In this document: piece by piece, positions 24,143 to 39,100 of the stretch
How positions within the stretch are numbered: the first letter of the stretch is position 1
How the letters are laid out: each line of letters starts with the position of its first letter
Assembly (NCBI RefSeq): GCF_020085105.1
Contig: NC_058058.1
Coordinates: forward strand, 9,821,675-9,885,674
Source: Siniperca chuatsi
Lineage: Eukaryota > Chordata > Actinopteri > Centrarchiformes > Sinipercidae
Direction of reading: 5' to 3'
Length of the DNA: 64,000 nucleotides
Translations under genes and position numbers: made by a program
The notes under the pieces: model-generated
What the model saw: only the letters and a program-made list of their open reading frames with translations
Database searches by the model: none
What the model was told of the DNA's origin: nothing

Positions 24143-27100
24143 TACAATACACAACACAAAGAAGAAAATCAAAGAAAAGGCTACTGTGAAACCTGATTTA
24201 CTCTATATTCACTGTACAGACTCACAACACACTCACACACATGCTGAATAATCATCGTCTTAAACCTACAGAGCGCTGGAATAGGTGAAAAGGCTGTGTT
24301 GAGAGGTAAATATTCAGTGTATTCCTTCCTTACCAAAGTAAAGATTGGAACTATGAGTTGGGTCCATCTCCTACAGTATTTTTCCCAGTTGTCTCTGCCT
24401 GCTGGAGCCTACAGTACGACTGTCTGGGGGTCTAATTTTATGTGCGGTGCAGACAGCTGTAAGGGGAGCTGCTATCTGCGTTTACGGGTGTTGCTTTTGG
24501 TCTTTCTGGGGGCAACGAGTCTTCAGACCCCCTGACTCCACCAAGGTGGCAGGCTGAGGCCAACTGGTATCTTTTAGCAAAGGTCCATTCAAAACTCTGG
24601 CCTACTTTCAGATGGTAGTGGAGGGTTTTTGCATGTGAACCAGTAAGAGGAGACAGCTCCAAACAGCTCCACGTTATTATTATTTTATCATTATTATTAA
24701 AAATATATAATAAACAAATCATTCTTATAAATATCCTTTTGCAACACATTGTCATTTTTAAGCAAATACAGTTCATGTCTAAATAAAGGTGTTAAATCAG
24801 CATGTTCAGAGTGGATGACTTGCTACAGCTGTGCTCAACATGAAATCAAAGTGAAAAGGTGTGAAGAATGAGAAAAGGTGAGGTCAAACACAGACAGGAT
24901 GTAAGGCAACGTTTCTAATAAGCATGACAGTGAATCATACCTAAATGAACAGTTACTTAATTCAACCATACTTGACACAGCCCACTGCTCAATGCGTATG
25001 GATAACCACTCAATTAAATCTCCAGTCTTGTAGATCATTCAAGTAAATGAGTCTTTTTTTTGCCATATATAAGCTGCTGTAACTATGTTAGACTTCACTT
25101 ACTACCTTCGGACACGATCCTAAAATACGTGCTAATCTTAAATGAATCAAAATAAATAAACATACAAAACATGTTAAAAACAAACAGGCGTGCTTATCAA
25201 CCAACAGTGTCCAAAATCTACTGAGGTCTCCGTTAAATAATGCAGTGACTGGTGCTAATGTATGCTTTACTGCAATCAACAAACTGTCTGTGCATGTACA
25301 AAATATTGAATCTTAAGTCATAAAAAACTTACATACTCATAACTTTATACTGCTCATGTGTATTGTGTTACTGCCTTCATGTGGACTGTTAGAGGCCCTT
25401 CATTATGTAACTCGTGACCTAAAATCAGACCTGTCCAAATAACAGTTAGAAATACATGCAGGTATTTGTGCCAAGTGTGTGAGCTGGACTGATGAAAATG
25501 AACACTTCAGTGTGTGTTTATTTAAAACGTTGTCTGTATTTATTTTTGCTCTTGTTTTAATTACTCTATAAATTTTACATACACTTTTTTTTCATGGTCC
25601 TTTCTCTTTATGTATGTCTCATATTTATATTTATAAAAAACAGAAGAAGAAGACCAGGAAGAAATGTGATGACAACAATAAAAATAATTTACTTGGACAC
25701 TTTCAACGACTGACTAAGTATTTCACAGTCTTATTAGTGTATCATAAACAACAAAGTATTCATAACACAATTTGACATTTTACACAACCTATAATGTCTC
25801 TAAATTGGCATAAAGTCAATAGCTAATAAAATAAAATAAACTCAACTAACTCCCCTGAAAAAAAAGGCATCAGAAAAGAAACTTTAGCCATGAAACTCTC
25901 CACAGCACAGCACATGTTTGGCTGATCTACAGTAACATGGGGGGGGGGCTGACAGCTGCTGATTCTTCACTGAGGTCCCTTGTTGAGACTCACTGAAGCT
26001 GTCTAGATTCACCACACCGCCCACTCTGCAAGCTGTCAGACTGGTTCAACAAAAAAACTCAGTGTCACTTGTGTCATAAAGGTGTGTGTGTTTTATGGAT
26101 CAAAGTGCTCGAGAGCTTTGTACCATTTTTACTCTTTCACCTCCATTATTCAGTATTGTGATTTAAGTTTGTGGTTTAGACAAGACAAAAAGTAGAAATT
26201 AGTCTACAGGAGTTAAAACTGAGGCTAGTTAAGGCTGGTGTTTGATTTAGGGTTAATTTTAGGCATTCTGCATTAAAATTAGGATAAATTATTTAGGTGA
26301 TGAGCAGCTAAAGCATTCAAAAATGTAACACAAATGTGTGTTTGTGAGTGGTCTTGCCCTCAGGTATGTTTCTGTGCAGGAATGTCTGCGTCATTGGAGG
26401 CATGTGGAGGCAGGAGGGAGCCTCTGCAACATGGGAGTGTTATTCACAGTAAACACCTACTGTCAGACACCAGAAACAGTTAATCATATTTGCATCATCA
26501 TTTCACTGTGGAAAACAATGCAGCTGCCCAAGCACATTTAAACTGTTACCAGAAATATTCCTTTAGGGACGGAATTTAACATTCTTCCTTCCTGCTGTTT
26601 ATATTATTCCCTTTGCAATTTTATTAAGGGACAAAATCTTATATTTGTCAAAGTTTGTTGGTGGCATATAACACTATTCATTTGGGGTATTCAAACATAA
26701 AGTAACCTTTACTTTGAGCTCTGTTTCCACACCCTTACTCTGCCTCATTTTGGGGAGACACGATGCCAACAATCCTTGGCATGTTTGGCTGTTTATAAAT
26801 AGGGCACCCATTGTGCCACACAGTGAGGGAAGTCACACAAGAACTCGTGTCTTATCATAAGTCTAAACTGTATGTATCAGCTCTGCAGTGGCTCGGCTCA
26901 ATGGTACAACGGCAGGGCTCCTCCTCAACCGTCAAGTTTGGGCAGGTAACTCACCTGTGGTCCACGCCCTCCGCTGCGCAGGTAATGCTGAGCAGGAAGT
27001 GACTGTCAACGCCGTCGCTGTTGCTGTAAAGTGAATGAAAATGCCACTGCGTGTTTGCGAGAGAAACAACTCCTTTTAAATTATCCTCTTTTTTTGTAAC

Positions 27101-27146
27101 TTTCTACATTTTTTAGAAACAGGAACATCCTCATTTTTTAGTGAAC
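24143..27146. other. Region between the LIM gene and cdcp1
   Basis: No long minus-strand ORF that could be a LIMD1 pre-LIM exon is present. A GTGAGT donor near 26003 ends a short open stretch (TACRVGGVVNLDSF) whose phase would fit the LIM1 exon, but its 5' limit and homology cannot be shown. The cdcp1 promoter should lie in the last few hundred bases; no TATA box stands out. Confidence 0.4.
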
Positions 27147-30100
27147 ATGCGGCTGCGTGCGACCTGCGCGCTCCTGGGACTTTTGTTTTTGACGGTCTTC
27201 GATTCATCAGGTGGGATAATAATCTCTCTTAGCAAGAAACATACATTCATGTATTGTTTGGTGACGCTTTACGTTTACTTGTTTCCCCCTTAATTGCTTT
27301 CAGCAGGCTACACTGTTTAAAAAGATGTGCTAAAACATCACGAAGCGTCCTGATATTAAATTCTTAAGTTCATAATACGTTCATGCCGTCTGTTGTGATT
27401 AAAAACGTGCTCAGGCGAAACCTAATGCAAAGATACAGGCCTGTAAAGCACTGTGGTTAAAGTGAGCTGTGTTTTAAGCTCTGTGTCAATGAATTGAGTG
27501 ATAACTGAGGACATTAAGTCAACGTTGATAGACTTGACAGTGGAGAGGAAAGGCTGAAGCACATATTCAGAGTCCTGACTTCTAAACCTCCATTTTCAAA
27601 AAGTTTATCAGGCATTTATGGAGCTTCCTGGAGGCATGAATTCATCACAGCTTCATTAATGATTGACCAGCAATCTGTCACATGGAGCCCTCTAGCCAAC
27701 ATTTTATGTAAATGCTGCAATATTGCTCTGCATTGCATTGCTTTCAAGTCCATGCAAGTTCAAGTTTTTGAATTCCTGGTTTCTTGCTATGTGTGAACTT
27801 GTGCTACCCACACACAGGCTTTTAAAAACATTATATTAAGTGTTTTCCTTCAAATCGTTGCATCACTGCAGCAAGAAAACTGCCACCAGGGTTAATATAA
27901 ATTGTAATGAAGTTAGGATTAATTCATATGCTTTGGGAGTGCCCTTTAGTTCAGACTTATTGGAGGAAGGTTACATAAATGTATTTGGGATTTTTCAAGT
28001 TATATTTTTGATTTAAATCCTAGACTGTATATACTAGGAGGGACTGTAGAGCTTCATGTATGATCCACCTAAGCGTAATGGTGTGAAGGCAGGTTTTGTT
28101 AAGCAGCTGGAAGAGAGGAGAACCAATCAATAGAATATAAATCATAAAAAATTATATTATAAGTTAGCTTTACATTTCTCTAAAACACAAGTTTATTCCT
28201 AATAGTGTTCCAATAGAAATAGCAAATATGAAATATAGCCCGGCCGATTCTGGGTTTTTGAGGCCAATAACGATATCAATGTTTGGGAGTTTAAAAAAAT
28301 CCAATAACAATATATCGACTGATGTAAAAATAAAATAAAAAAATTTAAAAATAAATAATAAATAAAAATTTAACATAAACACATAACATGCACAAGCAAT
28401 CTTGATACAGATCCATTAGATTTGTTACATTTTAAAATTGTGACCAAGATACGTACTAAGCTGCACATTTTACAGTTGAAAAATCAACTTGTCAGTACTC
28501 TCTCGTTGACAAACTATGGGGACACTTTTTCTAAATGACCTCAAACCTTGGTTTTGTACTGCAATTTCTTGTTATCGGTTGACATTTACAGACACCGATA
28601 TATCTGCAAGAAGTTATTATCTGCCGTTGTGTCAGCCTAGTGAAGCTCTAGTATGAAAGTATTCTAATAGAAACGCTGTGCTTTAAGCCACTCAAGCTGC
28701 ACTGGAACCACAGTTGGGGCCAAAACAGGGACAAATGTGAAACCAAAGCTGCAATGTAGCTTTCCAGCTGCTGATGTATAAAATTACAGATGAAACAGTA
28801 ACAGTATCATCTGAAAAGGCTGCATATGCACAATTTCCCTAAAAGGAGAAGTTTGCATTTACCACATAAGAGTCAAATATCACAAACAGTAGTTATTTGT
28901 GCTTTTTTTAAACTGTTTCACCTTGAGTTCCTCTCTACTCAGCGCTCAGATGACTCACGATAATGAGAAGTAAATGAATTTGCTTTGGTCTGTCACTACA
29001 CAACATGGAGATGGGTGTGCCTGGGTGCCTGATACCACTCTGTTTGCTCAAGCATCAACAGCCAACTGTCTGACCATTTGTGTGGGTGTTTTATTCCTTA
29101 ATACCTGTTACACAGGAGAGCTGGACAGTGTGAACAAACTAATGTCCACTCATCTAATTCATTCAGCCCCTTCAATGTTTGAATAGGGCTGCAACTAACA
29201 GTTATTTTCACTTTTGATTAATCTGCTGATAATTTGTTCAATTAATCGTTTTGTCTGCAAAATCTCAGAAAATTGGGAAAAATGCCCATCAGAGTTTTCC
29301 AGAGCCCAAGTTGACTTCTAGTTATGTCTGACCAATAGTCCAAAACCCAAATATATTCAGTTTACAATCATATTAGCAGAAAATCCTCATTTTCAAGAAC
29401 CTGAAACCAGAAAATATTTGGCATTTTTGTTTGAACAAGGCTAAGAGTCTACGGCCATGCTAGCAGCTCTGTGTGTAGGAACAGCAGTGCTTTGAGCTAA
29501 ATGCTAATATGCTCACAAAGACAATGCTAACATGCTGATGCTAAACAGGTATAATGTTTGTTATAATTTAGATTAGCGTGTTAACATGCTAACATTTGCA
29601 CAAAGTACAGCAGACGCTGACAGCAATGTCATTAGTTTTGTAGATTTTGACCTGATGGTGGCGCTAGAAGAAAACTCACCAGAGTCAGTAGGATTCATCC
29701 TCTGGGAACCATGAATGTCTGGACTAAATTTCTTGGGGTTCTTTTTAAAGTTATTCTTTGGGGCATTCTTTGCTTTTTTATTTGATAGTGGCAGCTGAAG
29801 AGAGACAGGAAATGTGGGAGGGAGGGTGACATGCAGAAATGGCCGCGGGTCAGATTCAAACCCGGTCGCTGCGGTAAGCACTCAGCCTTGTACATGGGGC
29901 TACTGGGCGGCCCTGTACTAAATTTCTTGGCGATCTATCCATTAGTTGTTGAGAAATTTCAGTCTGGATGAAAGTGGTCGACTGACCGACCGACATTGCC
30001 ATCCCTAGAGCCATGCTGCTAGCATAGCTTAAAATGATTAATCGGTTATATCAAAGTAGTTGCAGATAAATTTTCTGTTGCTCGACTTATTGATTAATCA

Positions 30101-33100
30101 GCAAATTTTTCCGCTCTATTGTTGAAAATCATACAGCTGATGTTGTTTGTGCAATAGCCAAAGACTCAAGTCCAAATATGGGAATGTGCTTCAGCTTGCT
30201 CTCAAGCAGCTGATGTGCAGTTGAAACAGGACAAAACAGGCAATAAATCACATCTTTAGATCACAGTTTACAACATCTTTAGGCTATTTTCAGCTAACTC
30301 CCTCTGATCTGTTCCCTCAGAATGCCTACAGACGGTTGTCCGACCAGACAAAGGCTCGACAGTGACGGTGTCCACCGAGCTGCCTTTGGATCAATGTACT
30401 GTGTGTATAGTCAGCGGGGTGAATAACAACCAGACTTCCTGCCACCCCACTCTGTCTCTGGTACCTGAGGAGGAGGTCACACTGCTGTTCAACTGCACCC
30501 AGCCCATTGAGCAGGCGTATACTGTGACGATTACTCGGACCATTGGTGAGTTTACAGATGGTCTGATGAAGCATACAGTTAACTAGTCGATGGCTTGGCT
30601 TTACAGGTCTGGTTATTTGTATTTTCAAATATACTCAGGACAAAAAAATAAAATAAAATAAATAAAGTTCTTCACAATGCCTCACAGTGCTGGAACCTTA
30701 ATGTTCAACAGTACCAACTCCTCTTTTCAGTTCAAGTGCTGCAAACTGGCATAATTTAAAGTTTTTCATAGGTTGTAGTGTAGGTTGTATAGTTTACTCT
30801 GAAAACGTCTGCAAAAAAAGATGGATTTTTTTTAAGGGCCGAGAACAAAGCTAAAAGAGAGTGAATACTGGACTTACTTTCATCAGGTGACCAGAAACAC
30901 GATTCCAAATGAATGATGATGATGTTTTCCGTAATATGCTCGCCATATAAAAGGTGATATGTTAATATTGTGTTCGCAACTTGTTTCCACTAGCCCCAAG
31001 TGGCCAAAAAAGTTATTGCAGGTTTAAACATCTTTTATCATGTATGTAATCAAATAATTTGATTAATTGGGTTTTAATTTTTTATCCCGTAGGTTGTTGT
31101 GGTTCTACAATTCATTTAAATCCTATGACTTTTAATATAAAATCTGTTCAATTGAGAGTCCTGCATATGCACCTTGCACGAGAGCTGAATTCTCAAACCA
31201 ATCTGTACATCTATGCTTTTTAATCCAGAGTGCACTATGGACACCTGCAGCCCTACAACAGTAGAAACTCAACCCTCCATCCTCACACAGTTCACCAGAA
31301 CCTTCACCTGGGAGCTGAAGGCACCTGAGAAGATAATTGTGAGCCTGGACATCCTTGGAGATGGACTGATGGAGACGTCACAACAATGCACTAATGGGTT
31401 TCAGTATTCGGTGGCCACATCCAAAACAAATGGCCGGACTCAGTATTGTCAAGGTGGTTCTGTGACTCGTCTAGACCTGCCAAACCAAGCTGTTGTGTCT
31501 CTGCAAGTCAAACCAAAGACTCTGGTCAAATCTGTGTTGTTCCAGGCCTCCGCTGGACCATTAAGTAAGAAAAAATTACTGAATACAAACTCGTTTAAGA
31601 AAGCGTGTAGTAACACTGTTGATCTTAGTTGGAGCTGCAACAGCTGTTCTTAAGTTCAAACTTAGCGTACTTATAATGTAAGTGTTTACTAGGTGGATAT
31701 TTACCGCTAAATATCACTAAATTAAAAATTGCACCACACGAACTAGTTCCTACATAGAGATTAGTTGTTACTGAATATTTACACCCAGTGACTGCAAAGT
31801 GTAACTGTTGCAGCTGACTGAGCCAACTGACAGCTAATGTTAGCTTGCTAATGTATTATCCAAGTAAAAGAAGTTATGGACTGTGGCTGACATATGTGAC
31901 CTGACATTTGATTGAAATGCTGTTTAATAATAATGTAAACTTGATTCTGAAGTACATTTCACAAAAATAACTACAAAATGTTACGCTAATAAATGGCTAA
32001 ATGACCAAGTAACGTCAGTTAGACTGGGTTCTCCATGTATCAATTTATAAATAAAGCAAAGTCATACCTACACTTACAAATTATTGGCAGTTAAGTTTGA
32101 TATATGGTTTGGCCCCTGAAACTGACATTTTTGGCAGTAATGCTACAGCTTGTGATGCTACAGTGACTTCCTGTTTAATTAAATTAAATTAAATTTTTCC
32201 TGTTTTAATGATGCAACACGATTTCACTTGTTTCAAATTAGTAAGACTAGGAAGGACTTTACACAGAAACTTAGTGATTGATTTACAAATAGCTGGTGCA
32301 ACCCAATCCTGGTGACTTTCTCACTCTCTCCTTTTTACCCCCTTTAGAGGGCCGAACAATGGTTTTAACTGTTGATTCCAGCACGACTGTGGTAGTTACC
32401 CGGGATCCTGGGGAACCAGGATGTGAAGTGTGCTCTGTTGATGGCTCCACTCCCAACTGTAGCCCTACAGAAAAGACCCTGACGAACGTTGAAAAACTCT
32501 CACTGGAGTTCAGCTGCCCAAAACCTCAGGATATGTACAGTGTAAAGATGAAGAAGAAAATAGGTAAGAACTGTAGAGGCTACATGTCAAAATTTACTTC
32601 AATTACTGTCAGAATTCGAGATTGATAATTTGGGATTAACTATACATTAAATTCTCAAGTATGGAAGACAAAAAATTACTCATTCATCAATTTAAAAAAA
32701 TATATAAATATTTAAATGCTGAACTAAAGACAGGAATAAACAGATAAATATTTTAATTAATAAATTAAATATAAAATGAATAAATAGAAGCTGTAATAGT
32801 TAAATACAAAATTAAATGAAGTAATAAATAAATGTTTAATTACTTTTTAAAATGAATAAATGTCTAATTCATTTATTCATTTCTACAATCTACTTATACA
32901 GTCTCTATATCTGTATTTCTTAATTTCTACTTTTATTTCTGTATTTTCTTCTCAGAAATACAGAAATAAGTTAAAAAAAACAAAGAGAAAGAAATGTAGA
33001 ATTATATAAATAAATAAAACCTAATATAGAAATAATCAAATTAAGATTGATAGAAATGTTATTTTAGTTGTTTATTTATATCTTTATTTAATTACTTCAG

Positions 33101-36100
33101 CAGTTATTTATATTGTACTTATTTATTTATTTATTTATAGATGATCAAGTCATGTTTCGTCCTTCATAGTCATGATACTGGAAGTCTAGGCTCGTTGTCT
33201 TTCTGTGGTTAAAAAAAAGAAAAGATGCCCATTAACTGTATAAAATTCAAATATTTTTCATTTTGTTATCCAGAATGCACCAAGAGCTCCTGCGCCCCTG
33301 CTGCAGGAGAAGTTGATCCCAACCTCTTCAAGGACTTTAAAAGATCCTTGACATGGGACATTAGTGTACCAGAGAGGACTGTATTAACTCTGGACTTCCC
33401 TGGTGATGGATTAAAGGAGATGTCTGGAGCAGAAAATTGCCAAGATGGCTATCAGTTCTCAGTGAGTACAACTAAAAGTGATGGAAAGATCGAAACTAAC
33501 AGCTACTGCAAGAGTGGCAAGGTGTCTCATCTGGATCTGCTTGGAGCGACGACTGTGACTGTTGAAGTGCCCAAAGAAGGAGAACTGGACTCAACAGCAT
33601 TCACTGTCAAAGCAGCACCAAGAGGCAAGTGTCTGTAAAATTATTATTAAAAAATTATTTACAGAACAACGCATCAAAGACATATTCCTAAAAACTGATG
33701 CTACGTCCTTTTAAAAAACACAAAGGTGCTTCATTAAAATATACCTGACATAATAATTTTTCATAATAGTGTAAATCTCTTTCTATGGGCACAGTTGGGT
33801 GACCAAAGCTTAAATTTAAATACTTTGCCAGAGTTTGTTTTCAGTTTTATTTGACAGGGACAATGCTCATTAATTAACAGAAGAAAAAGAGCTGTAAATG
33901 AGCTAGAGCTAGCATAGAAAGCTAACTTTCATCTGTTGTCCCTGGCCAAGTGATAAAAAAGGCAACCTAAAAATAAAATACAATGACATATCTTATAAAA
34001 TTCATGTACATAACATAATGCATATGCACAAAACAGTGCAGAAGGTATTTTAGGATGTGTAATTACAGCTGATTCAAGAACAAAATGAAGAACCATGCTA
34101 GCTCTATGAGACTGTACTCAGCACTGAGCTAAATGCTAACTTCAGCATGGTAACATGCTCACAATGACAATGTTAGCATGCTAATGTTTGGTAGGTATAA
34201 TGTTTACCATGCACACTATCTTGTATATAGTTTAATGTGTTAGCACGCTAACATTTGCTGATAAGCACTTAACTAAAAAAAGTATAGCTGAGGATGGATG
34301 GGAATGTCATGATGATGGCACTAGATGGAAAGTTAAGGGATCACCAAAGTTATTAAAATGTATCCTGAGATGGACATGAATGTCTGCACCAAATTTCATG
34401 ACAATCCATTCAACAGTTGTTGAAGATTTTTAACTAAAGTAAACCTAAGTTAAACCTGAACTCCAGTAGGGTCTGTATGTGCACCCGACCTAATGATGAT
34501 GCATTGTGGGATAGGGCTGGGATGATTCATCGACGTAATCCACATCATCGATGACGGAAATACGTCAATTTGCATATCGTGCGTTGGCGCGTCGCAATGA
34601 AATATGGCTGCACCCCGTCAAAGCATGGATTCCCCCGGAGAACAAGCTGCAGCATTAAAACCTCGCCCACAATCTCCCCTCGCTCTACGGTCTACTGACA
34701 GTCACACATGCTCAGCAGAGAAACACACACAGAGACAGTCTCCTACTTAATAATTTCTTAATAAAAGCTTGTAAGTGCACATGTTGGTACCGATGTCATT
34801 CAGTGCCACGTTGGTTTCAATCGATTCGATAGGCATGTCACTTAAACAAAACGATTCATTCAGTTACTGTGACATATACTGTATACATTAAACTGACGTA
34901 TACCTTTTTAAAATAATATTTAATATTTTAACTTATTGTTAATATGAACTGTAACAGAATCTCTCTTTAAACATCTTATTTGAGGAGTCATTGTGCTGAG
35001 AAGTCTTTGCTCTTTGTTTTGATCAATATCTTATTGTACTGCCTTTCTCTTTAGGTGGCAGAATATTGGCCGTGACCCCTGACCCTAAAACCATCATCAT
35101 CATCAGCAGGGTGACCAGTGAGCCAGAGTGCAGTGTGTGCATGAACAAGGCACCCAAACAGATATGCAACCCGAAAAGTCTTAGACTGACAGATCCTCGC
35201 AACACCACAATAGAGTTTACCTGTCCTCGACCGCAGGATGTCTTCAGTGTGGAGATCAACAGAGAAATTGGTATGAGGATCTAAACATAGGATATTGATA
35301 TTTTTAATAAATATTTCTCTTCAGGTTTCTCACCTGTGCTCTGATGACCGTAAAAGTCTTTTCTTAAAAGGCTCCTAAGCCACCTTGAAAGACGTATTTC
35401 GTCTGTAATGTACCGTAGTAGTTCTCAGCTCTCGTACAAACAGCTGAGAACTACAGTGGAATGAATCTGACAATGTGTTAGGGTGGCTTTCACACAAGCA
35501 AGGCTAGCAAGATTCAGGTAATCAAGATTTTATTCAAAAAGAAAAACAACATGTAAACACATTTTTTGACGAGGAGGAAACAAAAAACTGGTTAAATACT
35601 AAATATATCTTTTTAGTAGAAAATCTCTGGAGTTAGGGCAAACTTGAACTTGCATTTTTACTCCTGTTTGAGTGAAAAACAACATGCACGTCATGTTCTT
35701 GACATTATAATAATTTCCTTTCTTATTTCACTAAAGTAACACTCAACTTGTGGTGTTTTGTTACTAATTTCACCAGTATTGTTAATGAACGATAAAAAAA
35801 TGTAAGCATGACAGTCATTTCCATTTCCTGTATGATTTGCTCTTTCCAAGACCATTTAAAGAAAACACTCCCACATCGACGCACTCACTGGCTAGATTTT
35901 ATATCTGATAATCACCAAAATGATTTCCTTATAAAAGCTTACAGAAAAATGTATCTTAATTCTTTCGACTTGTTTTTCATGTTTTAACAATGCAGTTGTT
36001 TGAATCCTTGTCAACACAAAACTAAATCACCATTGCTTTTATGCTCTTCTCTACATATTTCAGACTGCAAAGAGACCTCCTGTTCAGGTGACATTGTTCA

Positions 36101-39100
36101 GGCCGAGTCCTCACTGTTCCCAGACTTCAACCGGACCTTCACCTGGGATCTGAAAGTTGTCTCCACTCGGGCCTTCCAACTGGACTTCCCAGAACTGGGA
36201 ATGCGACAGATTTCCAACGAGGAGACCTGTCCAGATGAGCACACATACTCTCTTGTTACCTATCTGCGCACGGGGCCAGCAACCATTGGTACCTTTTGCA
36301 AAGGAGGAACTGTGGTCACCATCCTGGCTCGCTACAAGGGCCGTATGTCTCTAAAGGTGCCTGGGGACCGGAAGCTGGATCCTGTTGATTTCAAACTCAA
36401 TGTTGGGCCAGAGACCAGCAGTAAGTTAGTAATTTAGTTTTTATTTCCGTGTCATGCCAAACATTTGATTAGAAGACACCACTACATATAAAACATCATA
36501 CAGAAAGTAACGAGATATCTTCAGCTAACACATAGACAAAGCCAAAAGAAAAACATCATTCATAGAAAGTGAAACCGGAACTTCCTGGTTCTTGTCCAGA
36601 AGTAAGAAAACCTCATTGAAAATCCCTTCGACATTTGTAACAACGCTAATAACAAAAAAAAATCCAGCCTCAGAACATAGCCTTTCTCAGCAGTCGTGTG
36701 TTTCACTCAATATGTTTAGATAAGTACGGTATTTAAAAAAATAACAACAATCTAATATCGTCGTTTATTCAATATTTCTGTCTTTAGTGGCCTGTAACAA
36801 ACTTTAACAATTTCGGGCTAAATGTCACGGCTCGACAGAAGAGGCGAATCCATTAGTGAGTCGAGGGGTCGCGGTTAGTTCAGACATGTCTGTAATAACA
36901 GCAGGACAGCACCCATTGGGCCATCCCCCCTGTTAAAAATTAACAAATCGCCTCCTGGCTGTAGTGGATGCTGATTTGTCTTAGGTGGCTTCTAGGAAAA
37001 AGGACAAAAAAACTAAATTAACTCGTTTTCTGTTATTAAGATTGCACATTGCACAAATGCCCCAGACTGACATACCCTCCAGTTTCTACACTGAGTGGTA
37101 AAATCCAGATCTCAACTAGGCACATAAGGATCTTCTTCTTAGATAAATTGTAAACAACATTCACAACAAATTCTCTAACATATTCATATCGTTTCATCCT
37201 AAATGTACACAGTTTTGGTTTCTCAGTTTCTCTTTAACAAATATTGATCTTTTTATTGCAAAAAAAAAAACCTCACCAAAACTAGTTGTAAGTAAATTTT
37301 CAATCATCATCAGATATAAAAGGATAATTGATTCAGGCTCAAAATGATTACCTCTAACTGCATTTAAAAGCTTTTTTTTTTTAAAGGGATACAGATGACT
37401 TCCTTTGCATGTTTCAAACCACAATATTCTCTCTGTGTTTCTCTCCAGTGGTCGCCATAGTGAAAGTCAACCTACCACGAGGTGTATCAGACACAGGCTT
37501 CATCACAGCCAGCTATCCCAGAGAGTTCCCTGATAACCAGCAGATACAGTGGGACTTCACGGTGCCCGGCATGCACAACTACACGATGCATTTCCGTGAT
37601 CACACGGCTCCAGAATGCCTCGAAGGTGAAGTGGAGGTGGAGTACCACAGAGAGGGCAAGAAGGTGACCAAACTGACTCTGGTGGATCCTCAGCCGGCGC
37701 ATCAGCAGGGCAACTTCAACATGGTGCTGAAGAATTGTGAAACCAACAGGACACTACAAGGACTCACCTTGAACTACAAAGTCTCTGTAATGAGGAGCGG
37801 TCATCCAGGTACAGTATTAAAACATGACGAGCTGGGAGCCGTGGTGGGATGGCTGATCCCAGTTCTGTCGAAACTTCAGATTTGATTCTTGTCCTAAAGG
37901 TCACTTTTTCCATGTTCCCCTACCTTTGTTATCCTGAACAGATCCAAGCGGGCTAATTTTAGTTTTATTGATACATATAATAAATTAGTAGCTAATAATA
38001 GTTAATAATAATAATAATAATAATAATTATAATAATAATTATAGTAGCTAATAAATTCGTAAGCTTGTTAAGAAATGTATTAAAATGTAGAAGTTGTGAG
38101 AGTCTTTGCCCCAGTTTGTACCTCTCATGTCTCACATCACATTCGAGTCACAGAGCTAAGCAAATTCTGTCTGTTGCATGATAAAAAAGATTTTTAACCC
38201 GTTTCCCAAGTTGTTTCCTAATCCAAACAAACATGGCAGTTGGAATGACACGTCCTTGCTACGTGAACCAAAATAAAAACAATGATCAGTTATATTAGTG
38301 TATATTGATGTTACTTTTCAATATTTCAAAATGTATTTTAAAAATTTGCTTGTATTTTACAAAAACGTGTCATTTTCTGTTGATCTTGATTGGGAAATAC
38401 AGTCACAGGTTGAGAAACTGTTTTTTTTTTTTTTTTAAAGTAGCATACAGAATATTTTTTTCATCCAGATGGTTAGAAAAGTCTGAAGATTTGAGGAAGT
38501 TTTGTTTAATGACTTTCTGGGTTTTTCAAAGATCATCTTTTTTTGCAAAATCGAATGCTTGGCTCTGTGACTTGAATGTGATGGTAATACATGAGGCACA
38601 AAGTGGGGTTATGTGTGTCCAAACATACATGACTTTACGCATAAAAAGCCATAATTTTGGACTTTTAGATCAAAACTTAGCTCAAATCAGATTTTTTGCT
38701 TGTCCATCAGCCTGTGATGTTTGTATACAAAATTATAATGGATTACTACTGAATATTTTATATGCAGAATCTAGACAAAAAGAAATAACGTAGTTTTGTT
38801 TTAACAGAATTTCTGATAAACTATTGTCACAATAAAAGCTGAGATGAAGCCTTCCTTTTGATCACTGATCAATATTGTCTTTCTATGTTGTATTTCCCTC
38901 TTAGTTCTGTGTACAGTGGATCTAACCAAACACCAAGGGGTGTCCCTGCAGATAGAGAAAGTGGGTTCTGATCCCCTTTGTGAGATGAGCATTGGCTCTA
39001 AGGTTGAAGAGAAGATAAACGTGGCTGCAGGCACTAAGGCCGAGCTCTCCTTCCTCGACTGTCCGAATGAAGATGTGCGTCTGACCGCCAGTGAAGTTAT

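Larger units (their letters stand above)
29184..30118. mobile_element. hAT-like MITE hosting two nested insertions
   Basis: Starts with TAGGGCTGCAACTAACAG and GATTAATCTGC and ends with GATTAATCAGCAAATTTTTC then GCTCTA, the two ends of the very common teleost repeat with TTAATCG motifs. The middle, about 29440-30010, is a different repeat (GCTAACATGCTGATG type), which itself holds a SINE. Other copies of the outer family lie at 40255-40435 and 42073-42410. Confidence 0.65.

Noticed and set aside
24438-24776. 112-codon minus-strand ORF as a LIMD1 pre-LIM exon
   Set aside because: No proline/serine-rich LIMD1-like sequence and no splice site linking it in phase to LIM1.
25960-26035. An extra upstream exon of the LIM gene ending at a GTGAGT near 26003
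   Set aside because: The donor and phase would fit, but the acceptor is ambiguous and the short peptide has no recognisable homology, so it is not annotated.
31449-31640. Minus-strand ORFs over cdcp1 exons (also at 37487-37702, 39880-40164, 44712-45343)
   Set aside because: Shadows of the plus-strand cdcp1 exons, which carry conserved residues and exact phase-1 splice sites.
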